DNA from: Pseudomonas sp. JM0905a
GTDB taxonomy: Bacteria > Pseudomonadota > Gammaproteobacteria > Pseudomonadales > Pseudomonadaceae
Reading direction: 5' to 3'
NCBI RefSeq assembly: GCF_014700075.1
Contig: NZ_JACXBU010000002.1
Location: 434,001 to 498,000, forward strand
Length of the DNA stretch: 64,000 nt
Shown in pieces: positions 1-9,162 of this stretch. A program made the position numbers and the translations under genes. The notes under the pieces are model-generated. The model was not told where the DNA came from and made no database searches. It was given only the letters and a program-made list of their open reading frames with translations. The stretch's first letter is position 1. Each line of letters starts with the position of its first letter.

Positions 1-2
1 TT

Positions 3-647
3 CGCGCGTTCTGGAAGGAGCTCGGCGGCACCATCAACGGCAAGGACCGCGCGGGCGACGTGCCCAAGGACGCCAAGCTGCTGGCCCGCTCCTTCTCCCC
101 GGACCTGGTTGAAGTCATCCGCGACATCAACAAGTACAGCAACAACACCATGGCCCAGCAGCTGTTCCTCAGCATCGGCGCGCGCTACCGCACCGATGCC
201 GACGGCGACGACGCAAAGGCCGCACAACGGGTGATCCGCAACTGGCTGGCGAAGAAGGGCATCACCGCGCCGCACCTGGTGATGGAAAATGGTTCGGGCC
301 TGTCGCGCAACGAGCGGGTCAGCGCCCGCGAGATGGCCACCATCCTCCAGGCCGCCTGGCAGAGCCCCTACGCGGCCGAGTTCATTTCCTCGCTGCCGCT
401 GGTGGCGATGGACGGCACCATGCGCAAGCGCCTGCGCCGCACGGCCCTGGAAGGTGAGGCCCACATCAAGACCGGCACCCTGAACACGGTCCGAGCCATC
501 GCCGGCTTCAGCCGCGACAGCAATGGCAACACCTGGGCTGTCGTGGCAATCCTCAACGATTCACGCCCCTGGGGCGCATCGGCGATTCTCGACCAGGTGC
601 TGGTGGACCTGTACCGCCAGCCCAAGGGCGTCGCCGGCGCCAACTGA
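3..647 (+). CDS. dacB: D-alanyl-D-alanine carboxypeptidase/endopeptidase (PBP4), C-terminal part
   Basis: The 5' end lies outside the window; the open frame runs in from the left edge (frame beginning at base 3) to TGA at 645-647. The protein cleaves D-Ala-D-Ala cross-links of peptidoglycan in the periplasm. Visible penicillin-binding-protein motifs are the SxN motif (YSNNTMAQQLF, encoded around 135-167) and the KTG triad (HIKTGTLNTV, around 463-492) followed by AGFSRD, in the order and spacing of class C low-molecular-mass PBPs. The SxxK motif should lie upstream of the window. It ends 31 bp before the convergent diguanylate cyclase gene. The family is certain; dacB rather than a paralogue rests on motif pattern and gene order. 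Confidence 0.9.
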   Translation, partial: RAFWKELGGTINGKDRAGDVPKDAKLLARSFSPDLVEVIRDINKYSNNTMAQQLFLSIGARYRTDADGDDAKAAQRVIRNWLAKKGITAPHLVMENGSGLSRNERVSAREMATILQAAWQSPYAAEFISSLPLVAMDGTMRKRLRRTALEGEAHIKTGTLNTVRAIAGFSRDSNGNTWAVVAILNDSRPWGASAILDQVLVDLYRQPKGVAGAN

Positions 648-678
648 CCCCGATGGCCGCCGTGCGGGCGGCCATCGT

Positions 679-3462
679 TCATTCCGCGATACGGATCTGG
701 TTGCGCCCTGCCTGCTTCGCCGCATAGACGGCGGCATCCACGCGGCGCAGCAGATCGTCGGCATCTTCCCCATCTCGCCAGGCGGCGCAGCCGAAGCTGG
801 CGGTTACCCGCCCCACCCCCGCCACGTTCTCCTTCGCCAGCGCCTGCCATAGCGCCTGGGCGACCTGGAATGCCTGCTCGACATTGGTGTCGGGGCAGAG
901 CACGACGAACTCTTCACCGCCCAGCCGGCACAGCACGTCGATGCGCCGCAGGCGCTCGCCGACCCGCAGGCACAACGCCTTGAGCACCCGGTCCCCGGCC
1001 TCGTGGCCATGGCAGTCGTTGATCTGCTTGAAATGGTCGACATCCAGCATCACCAGCGCCAGCGGGCCTTCGCGGCGTTCGGCGCGAGCGATCTCCAGGT
1101 CCAGGCGCTCCTGGAAATAGCGCCGGTTGTAGACGCCGGTCAGGGCATCGGTGATCGAGAGCGCACGCAACTCCTGCTCCACCAGCTTCAGCCCGGTGAT
1201 GTCTGTGATGTAGCCATGCCAGAGCACGGCGCCATCCTCCCCGCGTTCGGGTACCGACTCCCCGCGTAGCCAGCGCAGGCCCTGGCGCGGCAGTAGCACG
1301 CGGAAATCCTCGCGCCAGGGTGTGAGCAATTCGGCGGAGCGGCGGATCGAGCTCTGCACCCGCTCCAGGTCATCGGGATGGACGCGCTCCAGCAGGCCCA
1401 TCGCATCTTCCCGCACGGTTTCCGGGTCCACTTCGAAGACTTCGAGGATACCGGCGCTGGTGTAGGGGAAGCTGAAGTGCTCGTTCGGCTCCATGCGAAA
1501 CTGGTAAAGCACGCCGGGCACCCGCGCGCTGAGCTTCTCCAGCAGGCGATCACGGGCCTCCAGGGCCTGCTGCACGTGCTTGCGCTCGGTGATGTCGATC
1601 GCCACGCCGAGGTAGCCCACCAGCACTTCGCGCTCGTCACGCACACCCGTGAGGATCAGGCTGCCGGTGAGGCGACTGCCATCGCGGCGCTGGAAGGTCC
1701 ATTCCTGTTCGTCGAAGCGGTCGTCCGCCGTGACCTCCTCCATATAGGCCTGGAAATCCGGGACCAGCTTGCCCAGGCGCTGCCCGAGCGCCCGACAGCG
1801 CTCCGCTACCTCACTCTCCAGATGCAGCACCACCGGATGACGGCCGATCATTTCCACGGCCCGGTAGCCGAACATGCGCTCGGCGCCGACATTGAACTGA
1901 AGGATGGCACCACGCAGGTCGGTGCTGACGATCGCGACCTGGGTCGCGGCGTTCAGCAGGCTGCGGAGCTGGCCGTGAGCCATGGCCAGTTGCAGCTCCA
2001 CCGCCTTGCTGGAGCTGATGTCGGTCTGGGTGCCGATCATTCGCTGGGGCAGGCCATCGACGCCCCGCTCCACCACCTTTCCGCGATCCAGCACCCAGAT
2101 CCAGCGGCCGTCCTTGTGCAGCATGCGGTGCTGGCTCTGGTACACCGCGCTGGCGCCGCGCAGGTGGCGTTCGAGCTCCGCCCGCGCCAGCGGCTGGTCC
2201 TGGGGATGGATCAGCCGCCCGCGCGCCTCGAAGCTGTCATCCACCTCGTCCTCCGCGTAGCCGAGCATGGTTTTCCAGCCACGGGAGAGGAAAAAGCGCC
2301 CGGACTGGGGTTCCCAGTCCCAGACACCGTGCCCGGCGCCATCCAGGGCGAAGCTCCAGCGTTCCTCGCTGAGCTGCAGCTCGATCTCGCGCTCACGCAA
2401 CGCTTCGGTGCGCTCGGCCACCAGCGCCAGGGCGCTCTGCCGCTGGTTGATCATCAGCAGCAGGTAGCCGGCCAGCAGCAGCGTGAATACCAAGCCGCTG
2501 ATCGCCACCAGATCGGCCGTGGACAATGTGTCCTCCGCGAGGAAGTCCGCGCTGGGGACCACCTCCAGCAGGTACTGGCGGTCGCCGAAGGGCACCACGC
2601 GACGTTGCAACAGATCGCTCTCCGGAGCCTCGGCACTCTGGTAGATCAGTTGCTCGTGACCGTCCTCGCTGACATCGCTGACCCGCATCACCAGGCTCGC
2701 CAGGTTGTCCGGCGCGATGGCCGCTTCCATTTCCAGGTTGAGACTGAACACCGACACCACGAAACCACGCAGACGCTCATCGCTTGGCGGAGTGCCGTCG
2801 TAAACCGGTGCCAGCATGACCACGCCGCTGGCCTCACGCTCCACCACGCCAATCACCCGCACCCGCTCGGTAACGGTGACGCCATGGCTGCTCCGCGCCT
2901 TGGCGATGGCGGCACGGCGCGGCGGATTGGAGTTCAGGTCCATCCCCAGCGGCACCTGGTCGATGCGCGAGGTCACGCTGTAGTAGACCGGGAAATACTC
3001 CGGCCGAAGCGGACTGGTCACCAGGCTGTCGCCCTTCAGGTCGCGGATGGCGAAGCCCGCCATTCCCTCTTCACGGGCGCGGGCCTCGAACTGCTCCCGC
3101 TCGTTTCCGGCGATGCGCGGCACCCACGAATAGACCAGGGTGTCGCCCAGCAGGGGGCCGACGAATCCCTGGAATTCGCCAAGGGTGACTTCATGGGAAT
3201 TGTTGAAGAAGCGCTGGACGGCATCCAGTTCCTTGAGCTGCCCGTCCAAACGCTCCTGGATGCGGCTGATGCGCTCGCCAGCGGCCAGATTGAAACGCGC
3301 GCGCAACTGGTTCTCTTCGACGCTGCGCACCGCCTGGCTGAGCAGGAGGGTAAGCGCCGCACCGCCGAAGACGACCAACAGGCAAACCAGCCACACCAGC
3401 GGGCGGCCGGACAGCAATGCCGACAGGGTCAGTTTTTCCGGCGCAAGCGACTGCATGCTCAC
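679..3462 (-). CDS. CHASE-PAS-PAS-PAS-GGDEF diguanylate cyclase
   Basis: Membrane-bound sensor of 927 aa predicted to make cyclic di-GMP from two GTP. Order: TM1 (about 25-45), periplasmic CHASE ligand-sensing domain (about 75-290), TM2 (about 317-338), three PAS/PAC modules (about 365-480, 495-620, 640-755) and a C-terminal GGDEF domain opening with DALTGVYNRRYF. The active-site loop is GGEEF, with the substrate Asp in MLDVDHF. The product-inhibition I-site RxxD is intact as RRID, exactly five residues before GGEEF. There is no EAL domain, so it should only synthesise. The first codon is GTG (3462) with ATG two codons later at 3456; neither has a strong Shine-Dalgarno sequence, so the exact start is open. 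Confidence 0.88.
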   Translation of the reverse strand: MSMQSLAPEKLTLSALLSGRPLVWLVCLLVVFGGAALTLLLSQAVRSVEENQLRARFNLAAGERISRIQERLDGQLKELDAVQRFFNNSHEVTLGEFQGFVGPLLGDTLVYSWVPRIAGNEREQFEARAREEGMAGFAIRDLKGDSLVTSPLRPEYFPVYYSVTSRIDQVPLGMDLNSNPPRRAAIAKARSSHGVTVTERVRVIGVVEREASGVVMLAPVYDGTPPSDERLRGFVVSVFSLNLEMEAAIAPDNLASLVMRVSDVSEDGHEQLIYQSAEAPESDLLQRRVVPFGDRQYLLEVVPSADFLAEDTLSTADLVAISGLVFTLLLAGYLLLMINQRQSALALVAERTEALREREIELQLSEERWSFALDGAGHGVWDWEPQSGRFFLSRGWKTMLGYAEDEVDDSFEARGRLIHPQDQPLARAELERHLRGASAVYQSQHRMLHKDGRWIWVLDRGKVVERGVDGLPQRMIGTQTDISSSKAVELQLAMAHGQLRSLLNAATQVAIVSTDLRGAILQFNVGAERMFGYRAVEMIGRHPVVLHLESEVAERCRALGQRLGKLVPDFQAYMEEVTADDRFDEQEWTFQRRDGSRLTGSLILTGVRDEREVLVGYLGVAIDITERKHVQQALEARDRLLEKLSARVPGVLYQFRMEPNEHFSFPYTSAGILEVFEVDPETVREDAMGLLERVHPDDLERVQSSIRRSAELLTPWREDFRVLLPRQGLRWLRGESVPERGEDGAVLWHGYITDITGLKLVEQELRALSITDALTGVYNRRYFQERLDLEIARAERREGPLALVMLDVDHFKQINDCHGHEAGDRVLKALCLRVGERLRRIDVLCRLGGEEFVVLCPDTNVEQAFQVAQALWQALAKENVAGVGRVTASFGCAAWRDGEDADDLLRRVDAAVYAAKQAGRNQIRIAE

Positions 3463-3629
3463 ATCTCGAATCTGGGTGTGGAAATACCGTCCCTGTGAGC
3501 ATCAACATAGCTAGGTGGTGGCACTTTGCCTAGGCGCGCGCATGGGCAGCCGACCGTCCCAGGCAAACGCCGGACGGCCGGAGCCCCGGCGGGTCCATCG
3601 GAAAGCTGGCAGCGAGGCGCGCAGGCGCC

Positions 3630-5807
3630 TCAGCGGGTGGTCAGGCGCCAGGCGCGGTGGATCTTCGCATTGCGTGCGAAGTCCGGGTCCAGGGTCTCGG
3701 CGCTGATTTCGGTAACCGCGTAGCGCGACTCCAACCCCTCATCCAGCTGGAATTTGCGGAAGTTGTTGGAGAAGTACAGGACGCCACCGGGCGCCAGGCG
3801 CGCCATGGCCAGGTCCAGCAGCTGGACGTGGTCGCGCTGCACGTCGAATACCCCCTCCATGCGCTTGGAGTTGGAAAAGGTCGGCGGGTCGATGAAGATC
3901 AGGTCGTACTCGCCACGGTCCTCCGCGAGCCAGGCCATCACGTCGCCCTGCTGCAGCTTGTGCTTGTCGGAGAAGCCGTTCAGCGACAGGTTGCGCCGCG
4001 CCCAGTCCAGGTAGGTCTTGGACAGGTCGACGCTGGTGGTGGTGCGCGCACCGCCCTTGGCCGCGTGCACGCTGGCAGTGGCCGTGTAGCAGAAGAGGTT
4101 GAGGAAGCGCTTCCCGGCCGCCTCGCGCTGGATGCGCAGGCGGATCGGGCGGTGGTCGAGGAACAGGCCGGTGTCCAGATAGTCGGTGAGGTTCACCAGC
4201 AGCTTCACGCCGCCTTCGCTCACTTCCGTGAAACGTCCTTCGCTGCCTTGGCGCTCGTACTGGCGGGTACCGCTCTGGCGCTCGCGACGCTTGACCACCA
4301 CGCGGGCCGGGTCCACATCCAGCGCCAGGGGGATCGCCGCCAGGGCGTCGAGCAGGCGTGCCTGGGCCTTTTCCGGGTCGATGGAACGGGGCGGCGCGTA
4401 CTCCTGCACGTGCACCCAGTCGCCATAGAGGTCGACGGCCAGGGCGTATTCGGGCATGTCGGCGTCATAGAGGCGGTAGCACTGGATGCCGTCCTTGCGC
4501 GCCCACTTGCCCAGTTGCTTGAGGTTCTTCTGCAGGCGGTTGGCGAACATCTGCCCGCCCTCGGAGAGACGCGCGGGCTCGGCGCGCGGAGTGGCACGAT
4601 CGCCCTCCCCGGCCGCACGCCGTTCACCGGTCACGAACTGCTCCGGCAGTACCTTGAGCAGCAGCAACTTGCACGCCAGGGCGCCGTTCCAGAAGGCGTA
4701 TTGCTTGTGGCTACGGATACCCATGCGCTTGCCCAGTTCCGGCGCGCCAGTGAATACCGCCGCTTCCCAGCCCATGCAGGCCTGGCGCAGGCGCTCGCCG
4801 AGGTTCTGGTAGAGGTAGAGCAGGCTGGCTTCGTCGCCCAGTCGTTCACCATAGGGCGGGTTGCTGATGACCAGGCCCTTCTGGTTCTGGTCCGGACGCG
4901 GCTCGAAGGTCGCAAGCTCGCCCTGATAGATATTCACCCAGTCGCCGAGGCCGGCGCGCTCGATGTTGTTGCGACCCGGCTGGATCAGGCGCGGGTCCGC
5001 TTCATAGCCACGAATCCACAGCGGCGGCCTGGCCAGGCCCGCATCGGCGCGAACCTGGGCTTCTTCATGAAGCTTCTTCCACAGCGCCGGTACGTGACCC
5101 AGCCAGTTGGAGAAACCCCAGCGCTCGCGCTTGAGGTTGGGTGCCATGTCGGCGGCCATCATCGCGGCCTCGACCAGGAAGGTACCGACACCACACATGG
5201 GGTCGGCCAGGGCTCCACCCTCGGCAGCGATCCGCGGCCAGCCGGCACGGATCAGGATGGCCGCAGCCAGGTTCTCTTTCAGCGGTGCGGCGCCCTGCTG
5301 CAGGCGGTAGCCACGCTGGTGCAGGCTGTGGCCGGCCAGGTCGATGGAGAGGATCGCCTCGCCCTTCTCCAGGCGCAGGTGGATGCGCAGGTCCGGGTTC
5401 ACCTTGTCCACGGAGGGGCGCACGCCGTCGGCGCTGCGCAGCTTGTCCACCACCGCGTCCTTGACCTTGAGGGCACCGAAGTGGGTGTTGTCGATACCCG
5501 AACCGTGGCCGCTGAACTCGACCGCCAGGCTGCCGCTGGGCATCAGGTGGTCATGCCAGTCCACCGCCAGCACGCCCTGGTAGAGGTCCTCGGCGTTCTG
5601 CACCGGGAAGCGCGACAGCACCAACAGTACCCGGTTCGCCAGGCGGGACCAGAGACAGAGGCGGTACGCGGTTTCCAGGTCGCCCTGGCCACGCACGGCG
5701 GCAACCTGCTCGCGTACCTCCTGCAGTCCGAGTTGCGCAGCCTCTTCGGCCAGCAGGCCTTCCAGGCTCTTCGGGCAGGTGAGGAAAAGTTCGTAGCGGT
5801 CCGACAT
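3630..5807 (-). CDS. rlmL: 23S rRNA methyltransferase RlmKL (m7G2069 / m2G2445)
   Basis: Fused two-enzyme protein of about 725 aa that uses S-adenosylmethionine to modify 23S rRNA during 50S assembly. The N-terminal half (THUMP plus RlmL methylase) shows the N2-guanine methylase motif SNPPYGERLGDE. The C-terminal half (RlmK) shows an SAM-binding segment LNLFCYTATASVHAAKGGA and the DPP motif FIDPPTFSNSKRM. Length matches the fused gammaproteobacterial family. The frame is open to 5825, but the conserved start MSDRYELFLTCPK places the initiator at 5807. Monocistronic; divergent from rmf, which also acts on ribosomes. Confidence 0.95.
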   Translation of the reverse strand: MSDRYELFLTCPKSLEGLLAEEAAQLGLQEVREQVAAVRGQGDLETAYRLCLWSRLANRVLLVLSRFPVQNAEDLYQGVLAVDWHDHLMPSGSLAVEFSGHGSGIDNTHFGALKVKDAVVDKLRSADGVRPSVDKVNPDLRIHLRLEKGEAILSIDLAGHSLHQRGYRLQQGAAPLKENLAAAILIRAGWPRIAAEGGALADPMCGVGTFLVEAAMMAADMAPNLKRERWGFSNWLGHVPALWKKLHEEAQVRADAGLARPPLWIRGYEADPRLIQPGRNNIERAGLGDWVNIYQGELATFEPRPDQNQKGLVISNPPYGERLGDEASLLYLYQNLGERLRQACMGWEAAVFTGAPELGKRMGIRSHKQYAFWNGALACKLLLLKVLPEQFVTGERRAAGEGDRATPRAEPARLSEGGQMFANRLQKNLKQLGKWARKDGIQCYRLYDADMPEYALAVDLYGDWVHVQEYAPPRSIDPEKAQARLLDALAAIPLALDVDPARVVVKRRERQSGTRQYERQGSEGRFTEVSEGGVKLLVNLTDYLDTGLFLDHRPIRLRIQREAAGKRFLNLFCYTATASVHAAKGGARTTTSVDLSKTYLDWARRNLSLNGFSDKHKLQQGDVMAWLAEDRGEYDLIFIDPPTFSNSKRMEGVFDVQRDHVQLLDLAMARLAPGGVLYFSNNFRKFQLDEGLESRYAVTEISAETLDPDFARNAKIHRAWRLTTR

Positions 5808-6239
5808 TGGAATTCCAGGGCCCATTCGAGGCGATCAGCGGCACAGAACCTGATCTGTGCGGTAACAAAATATGTGACGTAAGGTCGCAGAACGGCCCTT
5901 CGTCGGAATGAAAAGTCGCCAGATTCGCGCGCCAAATGAAATGGCACTGCGACATCATCCATCTGGCCAGCCCCTAAACCACGGGGGTTAGACCGAAAAG
6001 TGGCAAAAAATGCTTCCGTCAGCTTATGGCCGTTGCCACCTACAAGTTACGTCCTTATGACAAAACGATCATTCACATGCCTGGGGGCATTGGTTAGAAA
6101 TCAGCTTAACCCGCCGCCGCAATGGCAGTGGATGAAGGGGCGTCACGCCGGCAACGCACCTTCGGGGCAGAGCACTTTCTGCCAGGTTCCACCTGTGGAA
6201 CCAATGGACATAACAGTCAACAAATGAGGGCTACACCCT
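5808..6239. other. Intergenic region between rlmL and rmf, presumed divergent promoters
   Basis: About 430 bases with lower GC than the flanking genes, including AT-rich patches around 5860-5890 and 6000-6110. Codon-like statistics and ribosome-binding sites are lacking in its short open frames, so I call no gene. It must hold the promoters of rlmL (minus) and rmf (plus), but I cannot single out convincing -35/-10 pairs. A TGGC...TGC string at 6001-6014 has the wrong spacing for sigma-54. Confidence 0.5.
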
Positions 6240-6455
6240 ATGAGAAGACTTAAGCGTGATCCGATGGAACGAGCATTCTTGCGCGGCTATCAGCACGGCA
6301 TCAATGGCAAATCCCGCGATCTTTGTCCTTTCACCCATCCCACCACACGGCAAGCCTGGATCAACGGTTGGCGCGAGGGCCGTGGCGACAACTGGGATGG
6401 CTACACCGGCGCCGCCGGTATTCATCGTCTGAACGAACTCCACGCCGTCGGCTGA
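6240..6455 (+). CDS. rmf: Ribosome modulation factor
   Basis: Small basic protein of 71 aa that dimerises 70S ribosomes into translationally silent 100S particles in stationary phase. The full family signature is present: MRRLKRDPMERAFLRGYQ, then GINGKSRDLCPF and RQAWINGWREGRGDNW. Length fits Pseudomonas Rmf. ATG at 6240 follows the AGGGCTA stretch at 6227-6233. The gene stands alone and ends in an intrinsic terminator at 6515-6540. The family is typically growth-phase and ppGpp controlled; no specific operator is visible here. Confidence 0.97.
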   Translation: MRRLKRDPMERAFLRGYQHGINGKSRDLCPFTHPTTRQAWINGWREGRGDNWDGYTGAAGIHRLNELHAVG

Positions 6456-6514
6456 CACTGGATCACACCGACTTCACCAAGCACGCCCCATCCGGGCGGC
6501 GGGCGCAAGCCCAG

Positions 6515-6540
6515 GGGCTCCCTTAGAGGGAGCCCTTTTT
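6515..6540 (+). terminator. Intrinsic terminator of rmf
   Basis: Perfect 9-bp stem GGGCTCCCT / AGGGAGCCC (6515-6523 and 6527-6535) with a 3-base loop TAG, followed by TTTTT at 6536-6540. It lies 60 bp after the rmf stop and just before the 3' end of convergent pyrD. Confidence 0.92.
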
Positions 6541-6555
6541 ATTTGGGCTCGATAT

Positions 6556-7578
6556 TCACTTCGGCAGTCCGGCGATGGCGTCCACCGCCTCGCGGATCAG
6601 CGCCGGCCCCTTGTAGATGAAGCCGGAGTAGATCTGCACCAGGCTTGCGCCAGCAGCGATCTTCTCCGCGGCATGACGGCCTTCAGTGATGCCGCCGACC
6701 GCGATGATCGGCAGACGGCCGCCCAGCTCACCGGCCAGCACTTTCACGGTGTTGGTGCTCTTGTCGCGCACCGGCGCGCCGGACAGGCCGCCAGCCTCAT
6801 CGCCATAGGGCAAGCCTTCGACGCCTTCACGACCGAGGGTGGTGTTGGTGGCGATCACCGCATCCATGCCCGACTCCAGCAGTGCCTGGGCAACCATCGC
6901 GGTTTCTTCGTCGCTCATATCCGGTGCGATCTTGATGGCCAGCGGCACGTGCCTGCCGTGCTGGGCGGCCAGGCTTTCCTGGCGGCTGCGCAGCGCTTGC
7001 AGCAGTTGCTTCAGCGAGTCGCCGAATTGCAGGCTGCGCAGGCCGGGGGTATTCGGCGAGCTGACGTTCACGGTCACGTAGCTGGCGTGGGCGTACACCT
7101 TGTCCAGGCAGATCAGGTAGTCATCCACCGCGCGCTCGACAGGCGTGTCGAAGTTCTTGCCGATATTGATGCCCAGCACGCCGTCGTACTTGGCCGCACG
7201 GACGCGTGCTAGCAGGTGGTCTACACCCTGGTTGTTGAAGCCCATGCGATTGATGATGGCTTCGGCCTGGGGCAGGCGGAACAGGCGCGGCTTGGGGTTG
7301 CCCGGCTGCGGACGGGGAGTCACGGTGCCGATCTCGACGAAGCCGAAGCCCAGCTGGGCGAAGCCGTCGATGGCGTCGCCGTTCTTGTCCAGGCCAGCGG
7401 CCAGGCCTACCGGGTTGGGAAACTCCAGCCCCATCACCTTCACCGGCAGGCTCGCCGGCGCCTTGGTCAGCAGGCGGTTGAGACCGAGACGGCCACCGGC
7501 ACCGATCAGGTCGATGGACAGTTCGTGGGAAGTTTCCGGGGATAGGGAGAAGAGCAGCTCGCGGGCCAGTTTGTACAT
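6556..7578 (-). CDS. pyrD: Dihydroorotate dehydrogenase (quinone), class 2
   Basis: Membrane-associated FMN enzyme oxidising dihydroorotate to orotate with quinone as acceptor, the fourth step of pyrimidine synthesis. At 340 aa it has class 2 length, with the N-terminal membrane-binding helix ([20 protein letters not shown]). FMN/substrate motifs visible are [37 protein letters not shown] and the catalytic-loop segment [11 protein letters not shown], with Ser as the class 2 base. It converges on rmf and sits 57 bp downstream of the DUF2835 gene on the same strand. Confidence 0.97.
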   Translation of the reverse strand: MYKLARELLFSLSPETSHELSIDLIGAGGRLGLNRLLTKAPASLPVKVMGLEFPNPVGLAAGLDKNGDAIDGFAQLGFGFVEIGTVTPRPQPGNPKPRLFRLPQAEAIINRMGFNNQGVDHLLARVRAAKYDGVLGINIGKNFDTPVERAVDDYLICLDKVYAHASYVTVNVSSPNTPGLRSLQFGDSLKQLLQALRSRQESLAAQHGRHVPLAIKIAPDMSDEETAMVAQALLESGMDAVIATNTTLGREGVEGLPYGDEAGGLSGAPVRDKSTNTVKVLAGELGGRLPIIAVGGITEGRHAAEKIAAGASLVQIYSGFIYKGPALIREAVDAIAGLPK

Positions 7579-7635
7579 GGTCGGTCGGGCATCGATCGGC
7601 GATATGGGCCGGCGATTATAGCTGCGCAGCCCCCG

Positions 7636-7857
7636 TCACGCGAGGCGGCGCAGGCTGAGGAGCTTGCCGTCGGCGGAAAAGTCCAGCTCGAAGGTACCGC
7701 GCACCCCCGCATGCCCCAGGTGCGGGCGCAGATGCCGGGCCGGCAGGCTGACCTTGCGGCCGTCACGGCTGCGCAACAGCACACGGTTGGCCCGACCTTG
7801 ATAGACTGCGAGGAATTCGTCCGCAGTCAGGGAAATATCCAGCACCAGGCTGGGCAT
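7636..7857 (-). CDS. DUF2835 family small protein
   Basis: A 73-aa protein beginning MPSLVLDISLTADEFLAVYQG and ending GKLLSLRRLA, which I recognise as the DUF2835 type found in Pseudomonas; function unknown. The basic middle segment (NRVLLRSRDGRKVSLPARHLRPH) resembles a small beta-rich nucleic-acid-binding fold, but that is only an impression. The open frame extends far upstream, but the ATG at 7857 gives the family start, and codons before it overlap the divergent gene at 8005. It is just upstream of pyrD and may be co-transcribed with it. Confidence 0.75.
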   Translation of the reverse strand: MPSLVLDISLTADEFLAVYQGRANRVLLRSRDGRKVSLPARHLRPHLGHAGVRGTFELDFSADGKLLSLRRLA

Positions 7858-8004
7858 GGAGGCATCCTCGACAATGAAGAGCTGGATTCTGCCACACCAT
7901 CCGTTCGCTCTCGCTCCTCGCCAGGCAGAATTGTCCGACACCCGGTTCGCACAGCCGGCAAGCCTCTGCCACACTGCCAGCCGTGACCGGGGAGTATTCA
8001 GGCC

Positions 8005-8874
8005 ATGAGTGAGATGCAGCCAACACCTTTGAGCGCCCGTCTGGCTGCAATCGCCCAGCGTTTTGGCTTCGGCAATTCGCCTCGCAAGGTGTTCGAGCGA
8101 GCCAGCCAGCTGCGCCTGCCCTTCCAGCAACTGCAACTGCCCGAGGACACCATCTGGTGGCAGTCCGGCCCACCATTGCAGCGGCTGGTGGAGTTACCAC
8201 GCGGAGCGCTGTCCGGCCCGGTCCAGGACGACAAGGCTGAAGCCCATGCCGTTCTGGTAGGGGTGGTCAAGCGCAGCGAACAGCGCCTTCCCAGCTTCGA
8301 CCTGCGCCAGATCGACGGACTTTGCGGCAACGACCACACACCGACGCCCTCCCCCAGCTTCGAGGACTACCTGGCCGCCCTGGACAGCCGCAAGGTGCGA
8401 ATCATCAGCTACAAGGACTTCGTCAAGGCCATCAGCCTGCCCCTGCCGCGTTTCCTCGCCGGCGAGCCCATCAGCCTGCTCCGGGCCGACTGGTACGGCT
8501 ATCGCGTGTTCTGGAGCGGCGAGCAGCACGTCGAGGCCTTCGCCGCCTCCATCGCCTATGCCCGACTGCGCGCACTGGAAGCCACCCTCCCCGCCGAGAT
8601 CACCGACTACAGCCTCGATCCCGACGGCCTGGCCGTGCTGGACGAGCGCTACCACGTCCTGGCGATGCCAGCGCAGGCCTGGAGCGATCCGGCTTTCATG
8701 GGTCTGCTGCTGGACGGTGGTATCCCCTATTCGCGCCTGACCATCCTGCGCAACTCCGGCACCCCGGAGTTCATCCTGCTGCCCAAGAAGCACGCCGAAG
8801 CCACTGCGTTGGGTGAAGGCTTGCGGCTGGCCGGGGCAGCGGATGTGGTGAAGTACCTGCGGGCGTTGGGCTAG
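8005..8874 (+). CDS. Conserved protein of unknown function
   Basis: A 289-aa soluble protein with no signal peptide or membrane segment. I do not recognise a named domain. Two parts are visible: an N-terminal region (about 1-115) with a QLPEDTIWWQSGP segment and little motif character, and a C-terminal region (about 115-289) beginning FEDYLAALDSRKVRIISYKDFVKAI and ending VVKYLRALG. ATG at 8005 is preceded by GGGGAG at 7989-7994. Codon usage is typical of the neighbours, so it is an established resident gene. It is divergent from the DUF2835 gene and followed by 320 bp of repeat DNA. Confidence 0.7.
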   Translation: MSEMQPTPLSARLAAIAQRFGFGNSPRKVFERASQLRLPFQQLQLPEDTIWWQSGPPLQRLVELPRGALSGPVQDDKAEAHAVLVGVVKRSEQRLPSFDLRQIDGLCGNDHTPTPSPSFEDYLAALDSRKVRIISYKDFVKAISLPLPRFLAGEPISLLRADWYGYRVFWSGEQHVEAFAASIAYARLRALEATLPAEITDYSLDPDGLAVLDERYHVLAMPAQAWSDPAFMGLLLDGGIPYSRLTILRNSGTPEFILLPKKHAEATALGEGLRLAGAADVVKYLRALG

Positions 8875-8927
8875 GCCCGCCGCCTCCCTTCAGAGCCGGT
8901 GCGCACGGCGCACCCGCCACCAACTCC

Positions 8928-8949
8928 GTAGCCTGGAAGAAATCCGGGG
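8928..8949. repeat. Degenerate copy of a TAGCCYGGAtgAAATCCGGG repeat
   Basis: GTAGCCTGGAAGAAATCCGGGG at this site matches 58463-58483 (TAGCCCGGAtgaaATCCGGG) with a few changes. At 58 kb the element is a perfect hairpin used as a terminator. Here it is a decayed copy inside a cluster of repeats. Confidence 0.55.
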
Positions 8950-8969
8950 AACGCCCCTTCGCCTAGCCA

Positions 8970-9051
8970 GTAGGTTGGCCCGAGCTCTGCGAGGCCCAAC
9001 GCTGGGGAAAACCCGGATTGTTGGGTTTCGCTTCGCTCTACCACAACCTAC
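8970..9051. repeat. REP-like palindromic element, copy 1
   Basis: An 82-bp element bounded by inverted ends GTAGGTTG (8970-8977) and CAACCTAC (9044-9051), with an inner inverted pair GCCCAAC / GTTGGG. A second copy lies at 21502-21584 and shares GAGGCCCAACG, GTTGGG(C/T)TTCGCT and CCACAACCTACG. Both are intergenic, between genes where P. aeruginosa carries extra material. Confidence 0.8.
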
Positions 9052-9069
9052 GCCAACCCCAAGCGCTGT

Positions 9070-9092
9070 CCCTGTAGGGACAAATTCATTCG
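9070..9092. repeat. Short repeat CCCTGTrGGGrCrAATTCATTCG, copy 1
   Basis: CCCTGTAGGGACAAATTCATTCG. Two near-identical copies are at 21320 and 21460. The core resembles the well-known Pseudomonas REP motif containing GCGAATTCATTCGC, here with two changes. Confidence 0.75.
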
Positions 9093-9136
9093 TCGGTCTA
9101 CGATTTGCTGCGCATCACCAGACCTTTCGCGCGCGC

Positions 9137-9162
9137 AAAAAAAGCCCCGCCGGAGCGGGGCT
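9137..9162 (-). terminator. Intrinsic terminator of gdhB
   Basis: Stem AGCCCCGC (9143-9150) / GCGGGGCT (9155-9162) with loop CGGA; a run of seven A on the plus strand (9137-9143) gives the U-tract for minus-strand transcription. It lies 32 bp after the gdhB stop. Confidence 0.92.

Noticed and set aside
6001-6014. Sigma-54-like string TGGCAAAAAATGCT upstream of rmf
   Set aside because: Only 8 bp separate GG and GC instead of the required 10, and the -12 element lacks TT.
6000-6227. 75-codon ORF upstream of rmf
   Set aside because: No ribosome-binding site, amino acid composition unlike a folded protein, and it occupies the expected promoter region of rmf.
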